NCBI GenBank assembly: GCA_025964685.1
Contig: JAOPYG010000293.1
Coordinates: 1 to 64,000 of the forward strand
Origin: Actinoallomurus sp.
GTDB taxonomy: Bacteria; Actinomycetota; Actinomycetes; Streptosporangiales; Streptosporangiaceae
Length of the DNA: 64,000 nucleotides
Direction of reading: 5' to 3'
Under the pieces are notes generated by a model. The model was not told where the DNA came from and did not search any database. It saw only the letters and a list, made by a program, of their open reading frames with translations. Both the position numbers and the translations under genes were made by a program. Positions 8,614 through 16,620 of the stretch are shown in pieces (position 1 is the stretch's first letter; each line of letters starts with the position of its first letter).

Positions 8614-9306
8614 ATGCCCTTCGACCTCCTGGAGCTGCTGCCCGCGCCCTGGCGTGAGCTCATCGAGCCGTTGCTGGATCCGGCCACCACACGGCGCCTC
8701 GGAGAGTTCGTCTCCGCCGAGTACGACGGGAAGGTCGTCTATCCGGCGCTGCCCGACCTGTTCAGCGCCTTCCGGCTGTGCTCGCCGGACGACGTACGGG
8801 TGCTGATCCTGGGCCAGGACCCCTACCACGGGGCGGGCCAGGCGCACGGGCTGAGCTTCAGCGTCCGCGAGGGCGTGCGGGTGCCTCCGTCGCTGCGCAA
8901 CGTGTTCAAGGAGCTGCGGGACGACCTGGGCGTGCCCATGCCGGCCGGTGGCGACCTGACGCCGTGGGCGCAGCGGGGCGTGCTGCTGCTCAACGCGGTC
9001 CTGACCGTACGGGCGGGCAAGGCGGGCTCGCACGCGGGGAAGGGCTGGGAGGAGTTCACCGACGCGGTGATCCGGGCGCTGGACACGAAGGACGAGCGCG
9101 TCGTGTTCGTGCTCTGGGGCGCGTACGCGCGCAAGAAGCGCACCCTGATCACCGAATCCCGCCACGTCGTCCTGGAGGCCGGGCACCCGAGCCCGATGAA
9201 TCCCCGCGGCTTCCTCGGCTCCCGGCCGTTCAGCGCGGTGAACAAGGCCCTCGCCGACGCGGGGCGCTCCGAGATCGACTGGAGCCTCGACCAGAAGATC
9301 TTCTAG
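8614..9306 (+). CDS. ung: Uracil-DNA glycosylase, family 1
   Basis: 230 residues. It removes uracil from DNA to begin base-excision repair. The catalytic water-activating loop GQDPYHG (Asp at residue 69) and the minor-groove loop HPSPM (His at 191) are both intact, as are VPPSLRNVFKEL and LLLNAVLTVR. Length matches family 1 enzymes. It stands alone between a MarR gene and a convergent acetyltransferase gene. Confidence 0.97.
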   Translation: MPFDLLELLPAPWRELIEPLLDPATTRRLGEFVSAEYDGKVVYPALPDLFSAFRLCSPDDVRVLILGQDPYHGAGQAHGLSFSVREGVRVPPSLRNVFKELRDDLGVPMPAGGDLTPWAQRGVLLLNAVLTVRAGKAGSHAGKGWEEFTDAVIRALDTKDERVVFVLWGAYARKKRTLITESRHVVLEAGHPSPMNPRGFLGSRPFSAVNKALADAGRSEIDWSLDQKIF

Positions 9307-9365
9307 GGCGTGTCTGACGGATCCCGTTCGTAGCGCGCAGCCGGACAGGGATTTGTCGACATGTC

Positions 9366-9929
9366 CTAGGCGATGCCGGTGTGGAGGCGCACCATCGGCA
9401 CGGGATCGCCCATGTCGACCTTGCTGTGTGCCCCGTCCGGCGCCCAGCCGGCTGAGACCAGGAACGCCCTCATCGTCTCGTCGGCCGCGAACAGCCAGGT
9501 GGTCGCCGTCGTGCAGCCGTCCTCGCGCATGTGGTCGACGGTCGCGGCGAGCAGGCGGCTGCCGTGGCCGGCGCGCCGGTGCTCGGGGTCGACCAGCAGC
9601 GTAAGCAGCTCACCCGTCGTCGCGGCGTCCTGGTCGGGGTCACCGGAGGGCCCGTGCGCCGCGAAGCCGGTGATGACGCCCTCGTCGACCGCGACCAGCA
9701 GCCGGTGCCGCGGACTCGGCGGCGCCGAGACCGCCTCGGCCCAGCGCTCTCGCCACACGCCGAGCGCCTCCGGATCGGTCATCTCGGCGAGCGCCGGAGC
9801 CGGGATGATGTCGCCGTAGCCTTCGCGCCAGGCGCGTACCTGGATATCCGCGACGGCGCCGACGTCGCCCGGATAGGCGGCCCGTACCCCCACAACGCTC
9901 AACGGATCGTCCGTTCGTATCGGTGTCAC
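9366..9929 (-). CDS. GNAT family N-acetyltransferase
   Basis: About 187 residues from the chosen GTG at 9929 (MTPIRTDDPL). The acetyl-CoA binding motif A is clear: LLTLLVDPEHRRAGHGSRLL, with R-x-x-G-x-G. The N-terminal RAAYPGDVGAVADIQVRAWR is the typical first strand and helix. The frame is open to 10013 but that part overlaps the preceding gene; a GTG at 9893 is another possible start. It is the last gene of a leftward MocR-CGNR-GNAT set, 37 bp after the CGNR stop. Substrate unknown. Confidence 0.8.
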   Translation of the reverse strand: MTPIRTDDPLSVVGVRAAYPGDVGAVADIQVRAWREGYGDIIPAPALAEMTDPEALGVWRERWAEAVSAPPSPRHRLLVAVDEGVITGFAAHGPSGDPDQDAATTGELLTLLVDPEHRRAGHGSRLLAATVDHMREDGCTTATTWLFAADETMRAFLVSAGWAPDGAHSKVDMGDPVPMVRLHTGIA

Positions 9930-9966
9930 GGCTCGGCTCGCGGTGCGGGCGAGCACCAGACGAACT

Positions 9967-10503
9967 CTAGGGCAACGGGTCGTCGAGGCCGCCGTCCAGC
10001 CGCCGACGGGCACGGTACGCGCGGGTCTTCGTGCGGTTGCCGCACATGCGCATGGAGCACCACGTGCGTGAACGGTTCTTCGACGTGTCGAGGAACGCCC
10101 ACCGGCAGTCCGCCGCCCGGCAGACCTTGAGCCGCTCCCAGGTGCCGTCGGCCGTACCGGCCATGACGGCCGCGGCGATTCCGGCCAGCGCCCCGCGGGC
10201 TCCGCTGTGCAACGGGACGAGTGCCGGGCCCTCGAGGGAGAGCCGCAGCGGCAGGGCGGTCAGGAGTTCCTCCAGCTCCGCGAGGACCTCCTGGTGATCC
10301 AGTATGGCCGCCCGCAGGCCCTCGCGGAGGGCGACCGCCACGCCCAGGTCGGCCTCGTCGGCGCGGATGCCGGGCGCGGCCAGGCCGTGGTCGGTCAGCC
10401 AGCCGCTGAGGTCGGAGGGCGCGCCGAACTCGTCGATGTCGTACTGGACGTCGTAGGTGTTGACGAAGTCCCGCAGCAGCAGGGCGTGCTCGGGGCCGCT
10501 CAT
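9967..10503 (-). CDS. CGNR zinc-finger (ABATE domain) regulator
   Basis: 178 residues. The N-terminal ~120 residues are the ABATE (putative stress-responsive) domain. The C-terminus is the CGNR zinc finger: VCRAADCRWAFLDTSKNRSR followed by TWCSMRMCGNRTKTRAYR, with two Cys pairs and the family's FxDxSxNxxRxWCSMxxCGNRxK pattern. It is likely a DNA-binding regulator. Its ATG overlaps the stop of the MocR gene (ATGA), so the two are translationally coupled. Confidence 0.88.
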   Translation of the reverse strand: MSGPEHALLLRDFVNTYDVQYDIDEFGAPSDLSGWLTDHGLAAPGIRADEADLGVAVALREGLRAAILDHQEVLAELEELLTALPLRLSLEGPALVPLHSGARGALAGIAAAVMAGTADGTWERLKVCRAADCRWAFLDTSKNRSRTWCSMRMCGNRTKTRAYRARRRLDGGLDDPLP

Positions 10504-11912
10504 CCGTGCTCCAGACTCGGACCGAGGAGCCGAGCGAGCCGGGCAGTGCCGTCGGCGAGTTCCGCCTCACCGGCCGCCGAGCCGTAGCTCAGCCGTACGC
10601 GGGGGCCGGCCGGTTCGGCGGGGAAGTAGCGGCGGCCGGCGCTGACGAGGACACCGGCCCGCAGGGCGGCCTCGGCGAGTGCCATGTCGTCGGTGCCGGG
10701 CGGCAACGCGGTCCATAGGTGCAGCCCTCCGCGCGGCACCAGTGCGGGACGCAGGCCGTGGGCGGCCAGCGCGGACACGAGCGCGTCGCGCCGCCGTCGC
10801 AGTGCCTCGCCGACGGAGCGGAGATGGCGCGGCCAGGCGGGGGAACCGACGAGTTCGAGGGCGGCCTCCTGGAGCGGCCGGGCGACGAAGAAGGAGTCGA
10901 CCAGCTGGGTCGCGCGGATCCGCTCGGCGACCGGTCCGCGAGCGGCCACGGCGGCGACTCGTACGCTCGGCGCGGTCGCCTTGGTGAGGGAGGAGATGTG
11001 CACGACCCGGCCCTCGCCGTCGGCGGAGATCAGGGACGGCGGCGGCGGGTCGATGCCCAGGTGGCGGGCGAAATCGTCCTCGATGACGAAGGCGCCCGCC
11101 GCCCGTGCCACGTCGAGCACGCGGACGCGGCGATCCGGGGCGAGCACCGCGCCGGTCGGGTTGTGGAAGGTGGGCTGGCAGTACACCGCCCGCGCGCCGG
11201 TGGCGGCGAACGCCTCGGCGAGCAGGTCGGTCCGCAGCCCGTCCTCGTCGACCGGCACCGGCACGGGCCGTAGCCCGGCGGCCCGTGCCGAGTCCAAGGC
11301 GCCCGGATAGGTGGGCGACTCGACCAGCAGCGGGGCGCCGGGCGGCAGCAGCGCCCGCAGCACGAGCGTCACCGCGGCCTGCCCGCCGCCCGTGACGGTC
11401 ACGTCCGCCGCGCTCACGTCGCCGCCGGCGGTGCGGGCGAACCACTCGCGCAGGCCCCGCAGGCCATAGAGCGGCGGCCGCTCCCACGCGTCCGGCCGCC
11501 TGACCGCGCGCGCCGCGGCGGTGGCCAGGGCCCGCGTGGGCTGGAGCTCCGGTGCCAGGTAGCCGCCGCTCAGCGCGATCACCCCGTCCGGCGGGGGTGA
11601 CAGCAGTGCGACGACGCCGCCTGCGTCGACGGTGCGGTCGGCGAGCGGCACCGCCTGCCAGGCGTACGCGCGGTCGGCCGGGCCGCGACCGCCGGCGCGG
11701 GCCCGCTCGGCGACGTAGGTGCCACTGCCCGGCCGGCTGACGACGAGGCCCTCCGCGCTGAGCAGCGCGATCGCCCGCGAGACCGTGACCGGGCTGACCT
11801 GGTGCCGGGCCATCAGCGCACGGCTGGAGGGCAGCCGGTCGCCCGGACGCAGCGTCGCCACCGCGGTGCGCAGCTCGGCGGCGACCGTAGCGGTACTGCT
11901 ATCGTCATTCAT
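10500..11912 (-). CDS. MocR-type regulator (GntR HTH + aminotransferase)
   Basis: 470 residues. Residues about 1-70 are a GntR winged helix (LPSSRALMARHQVSPVTVSR, SRPGSGTYVAE). The rest is a PLP aminotransferase type I fold with QPTFHNPTGAVL, the IEDDFARHLG pocket and the PLP Lys in SSLTKATAPSVRVA. MocR proteins use the aminotransferase domain to sense a PLP derivative or amine rather than for catalysis. The HTH begins almost at residue 1, which fixes the ATG at 11912. That codon overlaps the ATG of the divergent EamA transporter, so the regulator presumably controls that exporter and itself. Confidence 0.9.
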   Translation of the reverse strand: MNDDSSTATVAAELRTAVATLRPGDRLPSSRALMARHQVSPVTVSRAIALLSAEGLVVSRPGSGTYVAERARAGGRGPADRAYAWQAVPLADRTVDAGGVVALLSPPPDGVIALSGGYLAPELQPTRALATAAARAVRRPDAWERPPLYGLRGLREWFARTAGGDVSAADVTVTGGGQAAVTLVLRALLPPGAPLLVESPTYPGALDSARAAGLRPVPVPVDEDGLRTDLLAEAFAATGARAVYCQPTFHNPTGAVLAPDRRVRVLDVARAAGAFVIEDDFARHLGIDPPPPSLISADGEGRVVHISSLTKATAPSVRVAAVAARGPVAERIRATQLVDSFFVARPLQEAALELVGSPAWPRHLRSVGEALRRRRDALVSALAAHGLRPALVPRGGLHLWTALPPGTDDMALAEAALRAGVLVSAGRRYFPAEPAGPRVRLSYGSAAGEAELADGTARLARLLGPSLEHG

Positions 11913-11938
11913 GACAGACCAGGATAACGCTACTGTTA
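11888..11938. promoter_or_regulatory. Shared divergent promoter with direct repeats
   Basis: Two similar 14-bp units, tagcggtactgcta (11888-11901) and taacgctactgtta (11925-11938), match at 11 of 14 positions in the same orientation. An inverted pair gctatcg (11898-11904) and cgatagc (11945-11951) overlaps them. MocR regulators commonly bind direct repeats. TATCGT lies 5 bp before the rightward ATG and TATCCT (minus strand) 8 bp before the leftward ATG, so both mRNAs may be leaderless. Confidence 0.5.
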
Positions 11939-12906
11939 GGCGTGCGATAGCGCTGCCCCCGGGGTTCGGCGCCGCCGCCCTCGGCGTGTTCGCCTTCTCC
12001 TTCACCTTTCCGGCCACCTCCTTCGCGCTGCGCGGCTTCGGCCCGTACACCATCGGCCTCGGCCGGGCCGCGATCGCGGCCGTGCTCGCCGTGCTCGCGC
12101 TGCGCCTGACGCGCGCGCCGCGACCGCGCGGAGCCCAGTGGACCTCGCTCGTCATCGTCGCGGCCGGTGTCGTCTTCGGCTTCCCGGTGCTGTCCACACT
12201 CGCGCTCGGGCACGGCTCGTCGGCCTCACACGCCGCCGTGGTGATCGGGCTGCTGCCCGTCGCGACGGCGGTGTTCGCGGTCGTACGGGCCGGTGAGCGG
12301 CCGTCGTGGCTGTTCTGGACGGCGAGCGTGGCCGGGGCGGCGTGCATCGTCACGTTCACCCTGCGTGGTGGGGTGGGCCGCGTCTCCGTCGCTGACCTGC
12401 TGCTGTTCGGCGCGCTGGTGACCGCCGGGCTGGGGTACGCCGAGGGCGGCCGGCTCGCCCGCGAGATGCCCGGCCGCGATGTGGTGAGCTGGGCGCTGGT
12501 CGTCGCCGCGCCGATCACCGTGCCGGTGACGGCCGCGCTGTTCGCCGCCGAACCGGCGCGCTGGAGCGGCGCCGCGGTCGCCGGCCTGGCCTATCTCGCC
12601 GTCGTGTCGATGTTCCTGGGCTTCTTCGCCTGGTACTCGGGGCTGGCCAGGGCCGGGGTCGCGCGGGCGAGCCAGGTGCAGCTCGCCCAGCCGCTGCTGA
12701 CTCTCCTCTGGTCGTGGCTGTTGCTCGGCGAGCACGCGGGAATGAGCACCGTCACCGCCGCGGCCGGCGTGCTCGTGTGCGTCCTGCTCGCCCAGCGTGC
12801 CCGGGTCTCGCGGGGTATGACACCATCGAGCGCGATTCGACGTACGGTGTCACAAGGGGCGGTGTCACAGGACCCGGTCTCGAGGCGAGGAGCGGCGGAT
12901 GGCTGA
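11911..12906 (+). CDS. EamA/DMT family metabolite exporter
   Basis: About 331 residues with ten predicted helices in the two-EamA-repeat layout. Conserved stretches include FPATSFALRGFGPY, the central glycine-rich helices and the second-repeat end ARASQVQLAQPLLTLLWSWL followed by GEHAGMSTVTAAAGVLV. Family members export amino acids, nucleosides or drugs. The ATG at 11911 overlaps the start codon of the divergent MocR gene; a GTG at 11942 would shorten it by ten residues. Its stop lies inside the first codons of the diiron protein gene (8-bp overlap), so the two are likely one operon. Confidence 0.85.
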   Translation: MTDQDNATVRRAIALPPGFGAAALGVFAFSFTFPATSFALRGFGPYTIGLGRAAIAAVLAVLALRLTRAPRPRGAQWTSLVIVAAGVVFGFPVLSTLALGHGSSASHAAVVIGLLPVATAVFAVVRAGERPSWLFWTASVAGAACIVTFTLRGGVGRVSVADLLLFGALVTAGLGYAEGGRLAREMPGRDVVSWALVVAAPITVPVTAALFAAEPARWSGAAVAGLAYLAVVSMFLGFFAWYSGLARAGVARASQVQLAQPLLTLLWSWLLLGEHAGMSTVTAAAGVLVCVLLAQRARVSRGMTPSSAIRRTVSQGAVSQDPVSRRGAADG

Positions 12907-13927
12907 CAAGAAGCTGACGATCCCCGAGGGCGGCTTCTGGCCCGCGCCCGAGATCCCGCAGCCGAACATCTACCCCATGGAATGGCACGTCGAGACGGAC
13001 AAGCTCGTGGCGATCTACGAGAAGTCCAAGCGGGTGGTGTGGAACCCCGCCGACCTGCCCTGGGACGGCCTGCGCCCTGAGGACTTCACGGTCGAGCAGC
13101 GGCTGGGGATCATGTACTGGTTCTCCGTGCTGGCCAACTTCGACGCGTCCGGTCCCGCCGTCTTCGCCCGCGCCACGATCCAGGCGTTCGAGAAGCACGA
13201 GGAGGACCCGGTCCGAAAGTGCTTCTTCTCCATCACGCGTGACGAGATGAACCACGAGGAGTGCTGCCAGCGCACGATCGCGAAGCTGTGGCCCGGCGGC
13301 CCGCTCGACTGGGAGCCCAAGACCGACCTGGAGAAGGCGGCGCACAACAACATCGCCTGGCTCTACCACAATGGCGGCCGCTACTGGACCGGCTACAACA
13401 CCGCCGTCGGCCGCTACACACTGCCGGTATTGTTCACCAGCTTCATGATGGGGGAGATGGCCGCCTCCACGCTGTTCCGCGGAATGGCGTCGGGCACGCA
13501 GCACCCGGTCTTCGGTGAGATGTTCCAGCGCATCGGCCGCGACGAGTCCCGGCACCTGCAGATCTGCATGACGATCCTGGAGAACGAATGGCCCGGCCTC
13601 ACCGACGACACCCGTGAGCTCATCACCAAGCAGCTCCGCGCCGGGTTCGTCTTCCTCTCCATGATCCTTTGGGAGCCGCCGGAGGGCTTCTGGGACCTGC
13701 CGCCGTACTTCCTGCCCAACCACCGGGTGCTGATGTCGTACGCCCGCGACGCAGGCCTGGGCGTGCTCTCCTTCGAGGAGCAGAAGGAGAACTGGCGGGT
13801 CGCCATGGCCCGCGTACGGGTGATCGTCGAGCGATGGGGGATCGACTTTCCCGCCATTCCTGAACTGGACATCGACGGCGTGGACGTTTCCGACATCGAT
13901 CCTGAGGACATAATTCCGGTGTTTTGA
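12899..13927 (+). CDS. R2-like ferritin-fold diiron protein
   Basis: 342 residues of a ferritin-like four-helix diiron protein. Candidate metal ligands follow the ribonucleotide-reductase-R2 order: Asp82 (ANFDASGP), Glu116 and His119 (DEMNHEE), Glu186 (GEMAAS), Glu217 and His220 (DESRHL). Spacings resemble R2 and R2-like oxidases. There is no R1 gene nearby and the N-terminus is not that of NrdB/NrdF, so I expect an oxidase or oxygenase of unknown substrate, soluble in the cytoplasm. It overlaps the EamA exporter by 8 bp, suggesting the exporter moves a compound made or removed by this enzyme. Function is inference. Confidence 0.8.
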   Translation: MADKKLTIPEGGFWPAPEIPQPNIYPMEWHVETDKLVAIYEKSKRVVWNPADLPWDGLRPEDFTVEQRLGIMYWFSVLANFDASGPAVFARATIQAFEKHEEDPVRKCFFSITRDEMNHEECCQRTIAKLWPGGPLDWEPKTDLEKAAHNNIAWLYHNGGRYWTGYNTAVGRYTLPVLFTSFMMGEMAASTLFRGMASGTQHPVFGEMFQRIGRDESRHLQICMTILENEWPGLTDDTRELITKQLRAGFVFLSMILWEPPEGFWDLPPYFLPNHRVLMSYARDAGLGVLSFEEQKENWRVAMARVRVIVERWGIDFPAIPELDIDGVDVSDIDPEDIIPVF

Positions 13928-13937
13928 TCCAGGGGAT

Positions 13938-14387
13938 ATGCCGGGGGAGGCAATGGCCTGCTGGACACGTCATCGCTGCCCGGACCTCCGTCGGTCCGGC
14001 CGCGAACGGGACCGGGAGACCGGCCCGCCCGCGTTCGCCTGCCCACTGCCGAACGTCGTCGCCCAACGGCTGACGCGGGTCCGCCGTGAGGCGCGCCGCC
14101 TCTGCGCTCGTGCCGGGCGATGGCTGCACGGCCTCTCGCGCCGCCGGCGCGTGGCGGACCCGGCGAGCCCGTTCATGGACTACGGCGCCGACTGGCCGCC
14201 CGCGCCGCAGCCGCTCCGCGCCCCCCACGCGCTGGTGCGCCGATGCGTCGCCATCGTTGTCGTCTACGCCGTGATCTGGGCCCTCGGATCGGCCCTGCTG
14301 GAGCTCCGGCTGCTCCAGCTACACAGCTTCCCCGGCGGTGCGCCGGTGACCACGTACACGACCGTCACGGGGTCACACCACCACTGA
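13938..14387 (+). CDS. Small single-pass membrane protein, unknown
   Basis: 149 residues, not recognised. The N-terminal two thirds are Arg-rich and low in complexity. Residues about 102-128 (CVAIVVVYAVIWALGSALLE) form one credible membrane helix, followed by a short tail ending in three His. The start 10 bp after the diiron gene suggests cotranscription. A second ATG at 13953 sits after ggggagg but too close for ideal spacing. It could be a lineage-specific membrane protein or a chance frame with a real C-terminal part. Confidence 0.45.
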   Translation: MPGEAMACWTRHRCPDLRRSGRERDRETGPPAFACPLPNVVAQRLTRVRREARRLCARAGRWLHGLSRRRRVADPASPFMDYGADWPPAPQPLRAPHALVRRCVAIVVVYAVIWALGSALLELRLLQLHSFPGGAPVTTYTTVTGSHHH

Positions 14388-14766
14388 GCCGTCGCCTTCC
14401 GGCGGACGAAGCGTTCCCCGCGTCCGCTTAGGCTCTGACCTGCCACGACAAGCCATCTGACGAGTCATGCGATGGGGGTCTCCGGCGGGGCCTGCGATGA
14501 CTCTATCGATGGAACTTGCATCGGGCCTTGCGGCTGACGGCTGAACGGCCGACGACGCGGCAAGGACAAGTAGTTGTCACGATTTAGTTACATCGCTCGC
14601 GAATTGCCTGGACCTCGGCGCGCCGTGCCATGGTCTTGCCCGCGTACAAGATCACCTACGTGTCGGAGGCCGTTTCCGTGCGGTCAAACCCCCTCCTCCG
14701 GGGGAACAAATGCGGGAGCCGTTGCGCTGGTCGCCGCGGATGGCGGTGTAGGGAGGTTCGGAAGGC
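14388..14766. other. Intergenic stretch without gene
   Basis: 379 bp without a convincing reading frame. A 14-bp palindrome gacaagtagttgtc is at 14565-14578, within locally AT-richer DNA. A short ccccctcctccggggg hairpin sits near 14690. The region presumably holds the promoter of the small gene that follows. Confidence 0.4.
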
Positions 14767-14964
14767 ATGAGCATGAGGCACGTCGTCGACCGGTCGGATG
14801 GCCGGCTCCAGGAACTCGCGTCCGGCTACTCCGGTTGGCGGTTCGGGTTGGGCGGGTCAGGTCACTGGTGGGCGGTGCGCGGAAACGACTTCTTCCGCGC
14901 TCTCAGCCCGGAGGAGCTCAAGACGAGGCTCGACGAGCATCTCGCCACAGGGCATGAGGGCTGA
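14767..14964 (+). CDS. Small Trp/Gly-rich actinobacterial protein
   Basis: 65 residues. The central GWRFGLGGSGHWWAVRGNDF resembles the short actinobacterial proteins of pattern GWxIxRS..GRWWAxR that occur beside Xre regulators and DUF397 proteins, though neither is next to it here. The C-terminus LSPEELKTRLDEHL looks helical. A ggaagg ribosome site precedes the ATG by five bases. Function unknown. Confidence 0.6.
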   Translation: MSMRHVVDRSDGRLQELASGYSGWRFGLGGSGHWWAVRGNDFFRALSPEELKTRLDEHLATGHEG

Positions 14965-15423
14965 GTCCGATGAGGTCGGATCCGTTCCGTTAGCCGGGTG
15001 ACGTGAGCAGGCGAGTAGGCGTCCCTGATTGATCGGCAGGGCAGGGACAACGCGAGGCCGCGCAGGCGTATGCCAGAGCATGCGCGGCCGAGCGAACGAG
15101 TGGACGCGCGTTTCAGTGAAGTGACCTGACGCGCGAGCGGGCCGCCGGCGACAGGACGCTGGGGGAGTGTCCGCGGAAGCAGGCCGTGAGCCCGGGCACC
15201 GCAGGTGAGAGAGGGTGCGCGCGCCTCGGCCGCGGGTGCGCCGATCGGGTGGGTGATCGGCGCGAGAGAGCCCCAGACCCGGCGACCGAGGCGCGCATCC
15301 TCCGCCGGGAGAGGCTCCGCCAGCCCCGCCAGACCCCGGCGGAACCTCATCCCACTCTCTTCAACGCACGAAAGGCCGCTTAGGTTCACCGGTAACGCCG
15401 GATTTGTGGCGGACGATTGATCA

Positions 15424-15473
15424 GAAGGCGCCGTCAGAACATGTACCCCCGAGCGTGTTCTGGCGGCGTCTTC
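15424..15473. terminator. Strong 20-bp hairpin before dapA
   Basis: Left arm 15424-15443 and right arm 15454-15473 pair over all 20 positions if three G-U pairs are allowed, around a 10-base loop (15444-15453). No T-tract follows. It lies about 75 bp before the dapA promoter, so it is most simply a terminator insulating dapA from upstream transcription. A structured regulatory RNA is an alternative. Confidence 0.6.
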
Positions 15474-15549
15474 GTCATTCGGCGAGCTCACAGGCGGGAA
15501 GAAGGCGACACGGGGGTGCCCGCGGGTCCCCAGCGGGGGCGATGCCCGG

Positions 15550-15555
15550 TAAGTT
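15550..15555 (+). promoter_or_regulatory. Candidate -10 box of dapA (leaderless)
   Basis: TAAGTT is followed by six bases and the dapA ATG. There is no ribosome binding site before the ATG, consistent with a leaderless transcript. Confidence 0.45.
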
Positions 15556-15561
15556 CGGTAC

Positions 15562-16500
15562 ATGGCACCCAGTACGAACGCTGTGCCGCAGGAGCGCGAC
15601 GACGCGGCGCCCTTCGGTCGGATGCTCACCGCGATGGTCACTCCCATGACGGCCGACGGCGCCGTCGACTACGACGGGGCAGCACGTCTGGCCGCGTACC
15701 TGGTCGATGAGCAGCGCAACGACGGGCTCATCGTCAGTGGCACGACCGGTGAGTCGCCCACGACGAGCGACGCCGAGGACGAGCGGCTGCTCCAGACGGT
15801 CATCGAGGCCGTCGGTGACCGCGCGAGCATCGTCGCGGGTGTGGGCACCAACGACACCGTGCACACACTGAAGCTGGCCCGCCAGGCGGAGAGCGCGGGC
15901 GCCGATGGGCTGCTCGTTGTCACGCCGTACTACAACAAGCCACCGCAGGACGGACTCGCGCGCCACTTCACCACCGTGGCCGACGCGACCGGCCTGCCGG
16001 TGATGCTCTATGACATCCCGGGTCGCACCGGCACGCCCATCGCCACCGAGACGCTGCTGCGCCTGGCCGACCACCCGCGGATCATCGCGGTCAAGGACGC
16101 CAAGGGCGACCTGTTCGCGGCCTCCAAGGTGATGGCCGAGACCGACCTGGTCTTCTACTCCGGCGACGACGCCCTGAACCTCCCCTGGCTCGCCGTGGGC
16201 GCGGCCGGGTTCGTCAGCGTCGTCGGGCACGTCGTCGGCGCCGACCTGCACGACATGATCGACGCATTCTTCGCGGGAGACACCGACCGGGCACGGCGCA
16301 TCCACCGCCGGCTGGTCCCGGTGATCACCGCGATCATGACCCGCACGCAGGGAGTGATCGCGACGAAGGCCGCGCTGTCGCTCATCGGCCAGCCGGGCGG
16401 AGCCGTACGGCCCCCGCTGGTGGACGCGACGCCGGAATTCACCGCCGCGCTGAGGGAGGACCTCATCGCCGGCGGAGTCAAGATCTTGGAGGGTCCGTGA
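15562..16500 (+). CDS. dapA: 4-hydroxy-tetrahydrodipicolinate synthase
   Basis: 312 residues. It condenses pyruvate with aspartate semialdehyde, the first committed step to diaminopimelate and lysine. The pyruvate-binding GTTGESPT loop, YYNKPPQ, Tyr150 (VMLYDIPGRTG) and the Schiff-base Lys178 (IIAVKDAKGD) are all present. Length is typical. It is followed 120 bp later by RNase J, the usual actinobacterial neighbour. dapF, a later step of the same pathway, is near 60 kb. Confidence 0.95.
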   Translation: MAPSTNAVPQERDDAAPFGRMLTAMVTPMTADGAVDYDGAARLAAYLVDEQRNDGLIVSGTTGESPTTSDAEDERLLQTVIEAVGDRASIVAGVGTNDTVHTLKLARQAESAGADGLLVVTPYYNKPPQDGLARHFTTVADATGLPVMLYDIPGRTGTPIATETLLRLADHPRIIAVKDAKGDLFAASKVMAETDLVFYSGDDALNLPWLAVGAAGFVSVVGHVVGADLHDMIDAFFAGDTDRARRIHRRLVPVITAIMTRTQGVIATKAALSLIGQPGGAVRPPLVDATPEFTAALREDLIAGGVKILEGP

Positions 16501-16620
16501 GAGGACCGCAGGCACAACACGGTATCGCCGGAGCGGTGAGCCGTGATCAGAGCTAGGAGGGCGCGTGACGAACGCGCATGAGCATGCCCGCGTACCGTCG
16601 ACCGAGGGGCGGGGGGGCCA

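Larger units (their letters stand above)
14965..15561. other. Long spacer upstream of dapA
   Basis: 597 bp without a supported gene. Open frames on both strands are Arg/Pro-rich and lack domains. I looked for tRNA, RNase P RNA, SRP RNA and tmRNA features and saw none. The notable content is the long hairpin at 15424-15473 and the leaderless-type promoter at 15550. In streptomycetes thyX often sits in this place; it is absent here. Confidence 0.45.

Noticed and set aside
9306-9366. gggcgtgtctgac-like sequence after ung as possible IS end
   Set aside because: No matching second inverted repeat, target duplication or transposase seen.
14862-15647. 261-codon minus-strand frame over the dapA spacer
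   Set aside because: No domain, overlaps the small gene and the dapA start, typical of GC-rich chance frames.
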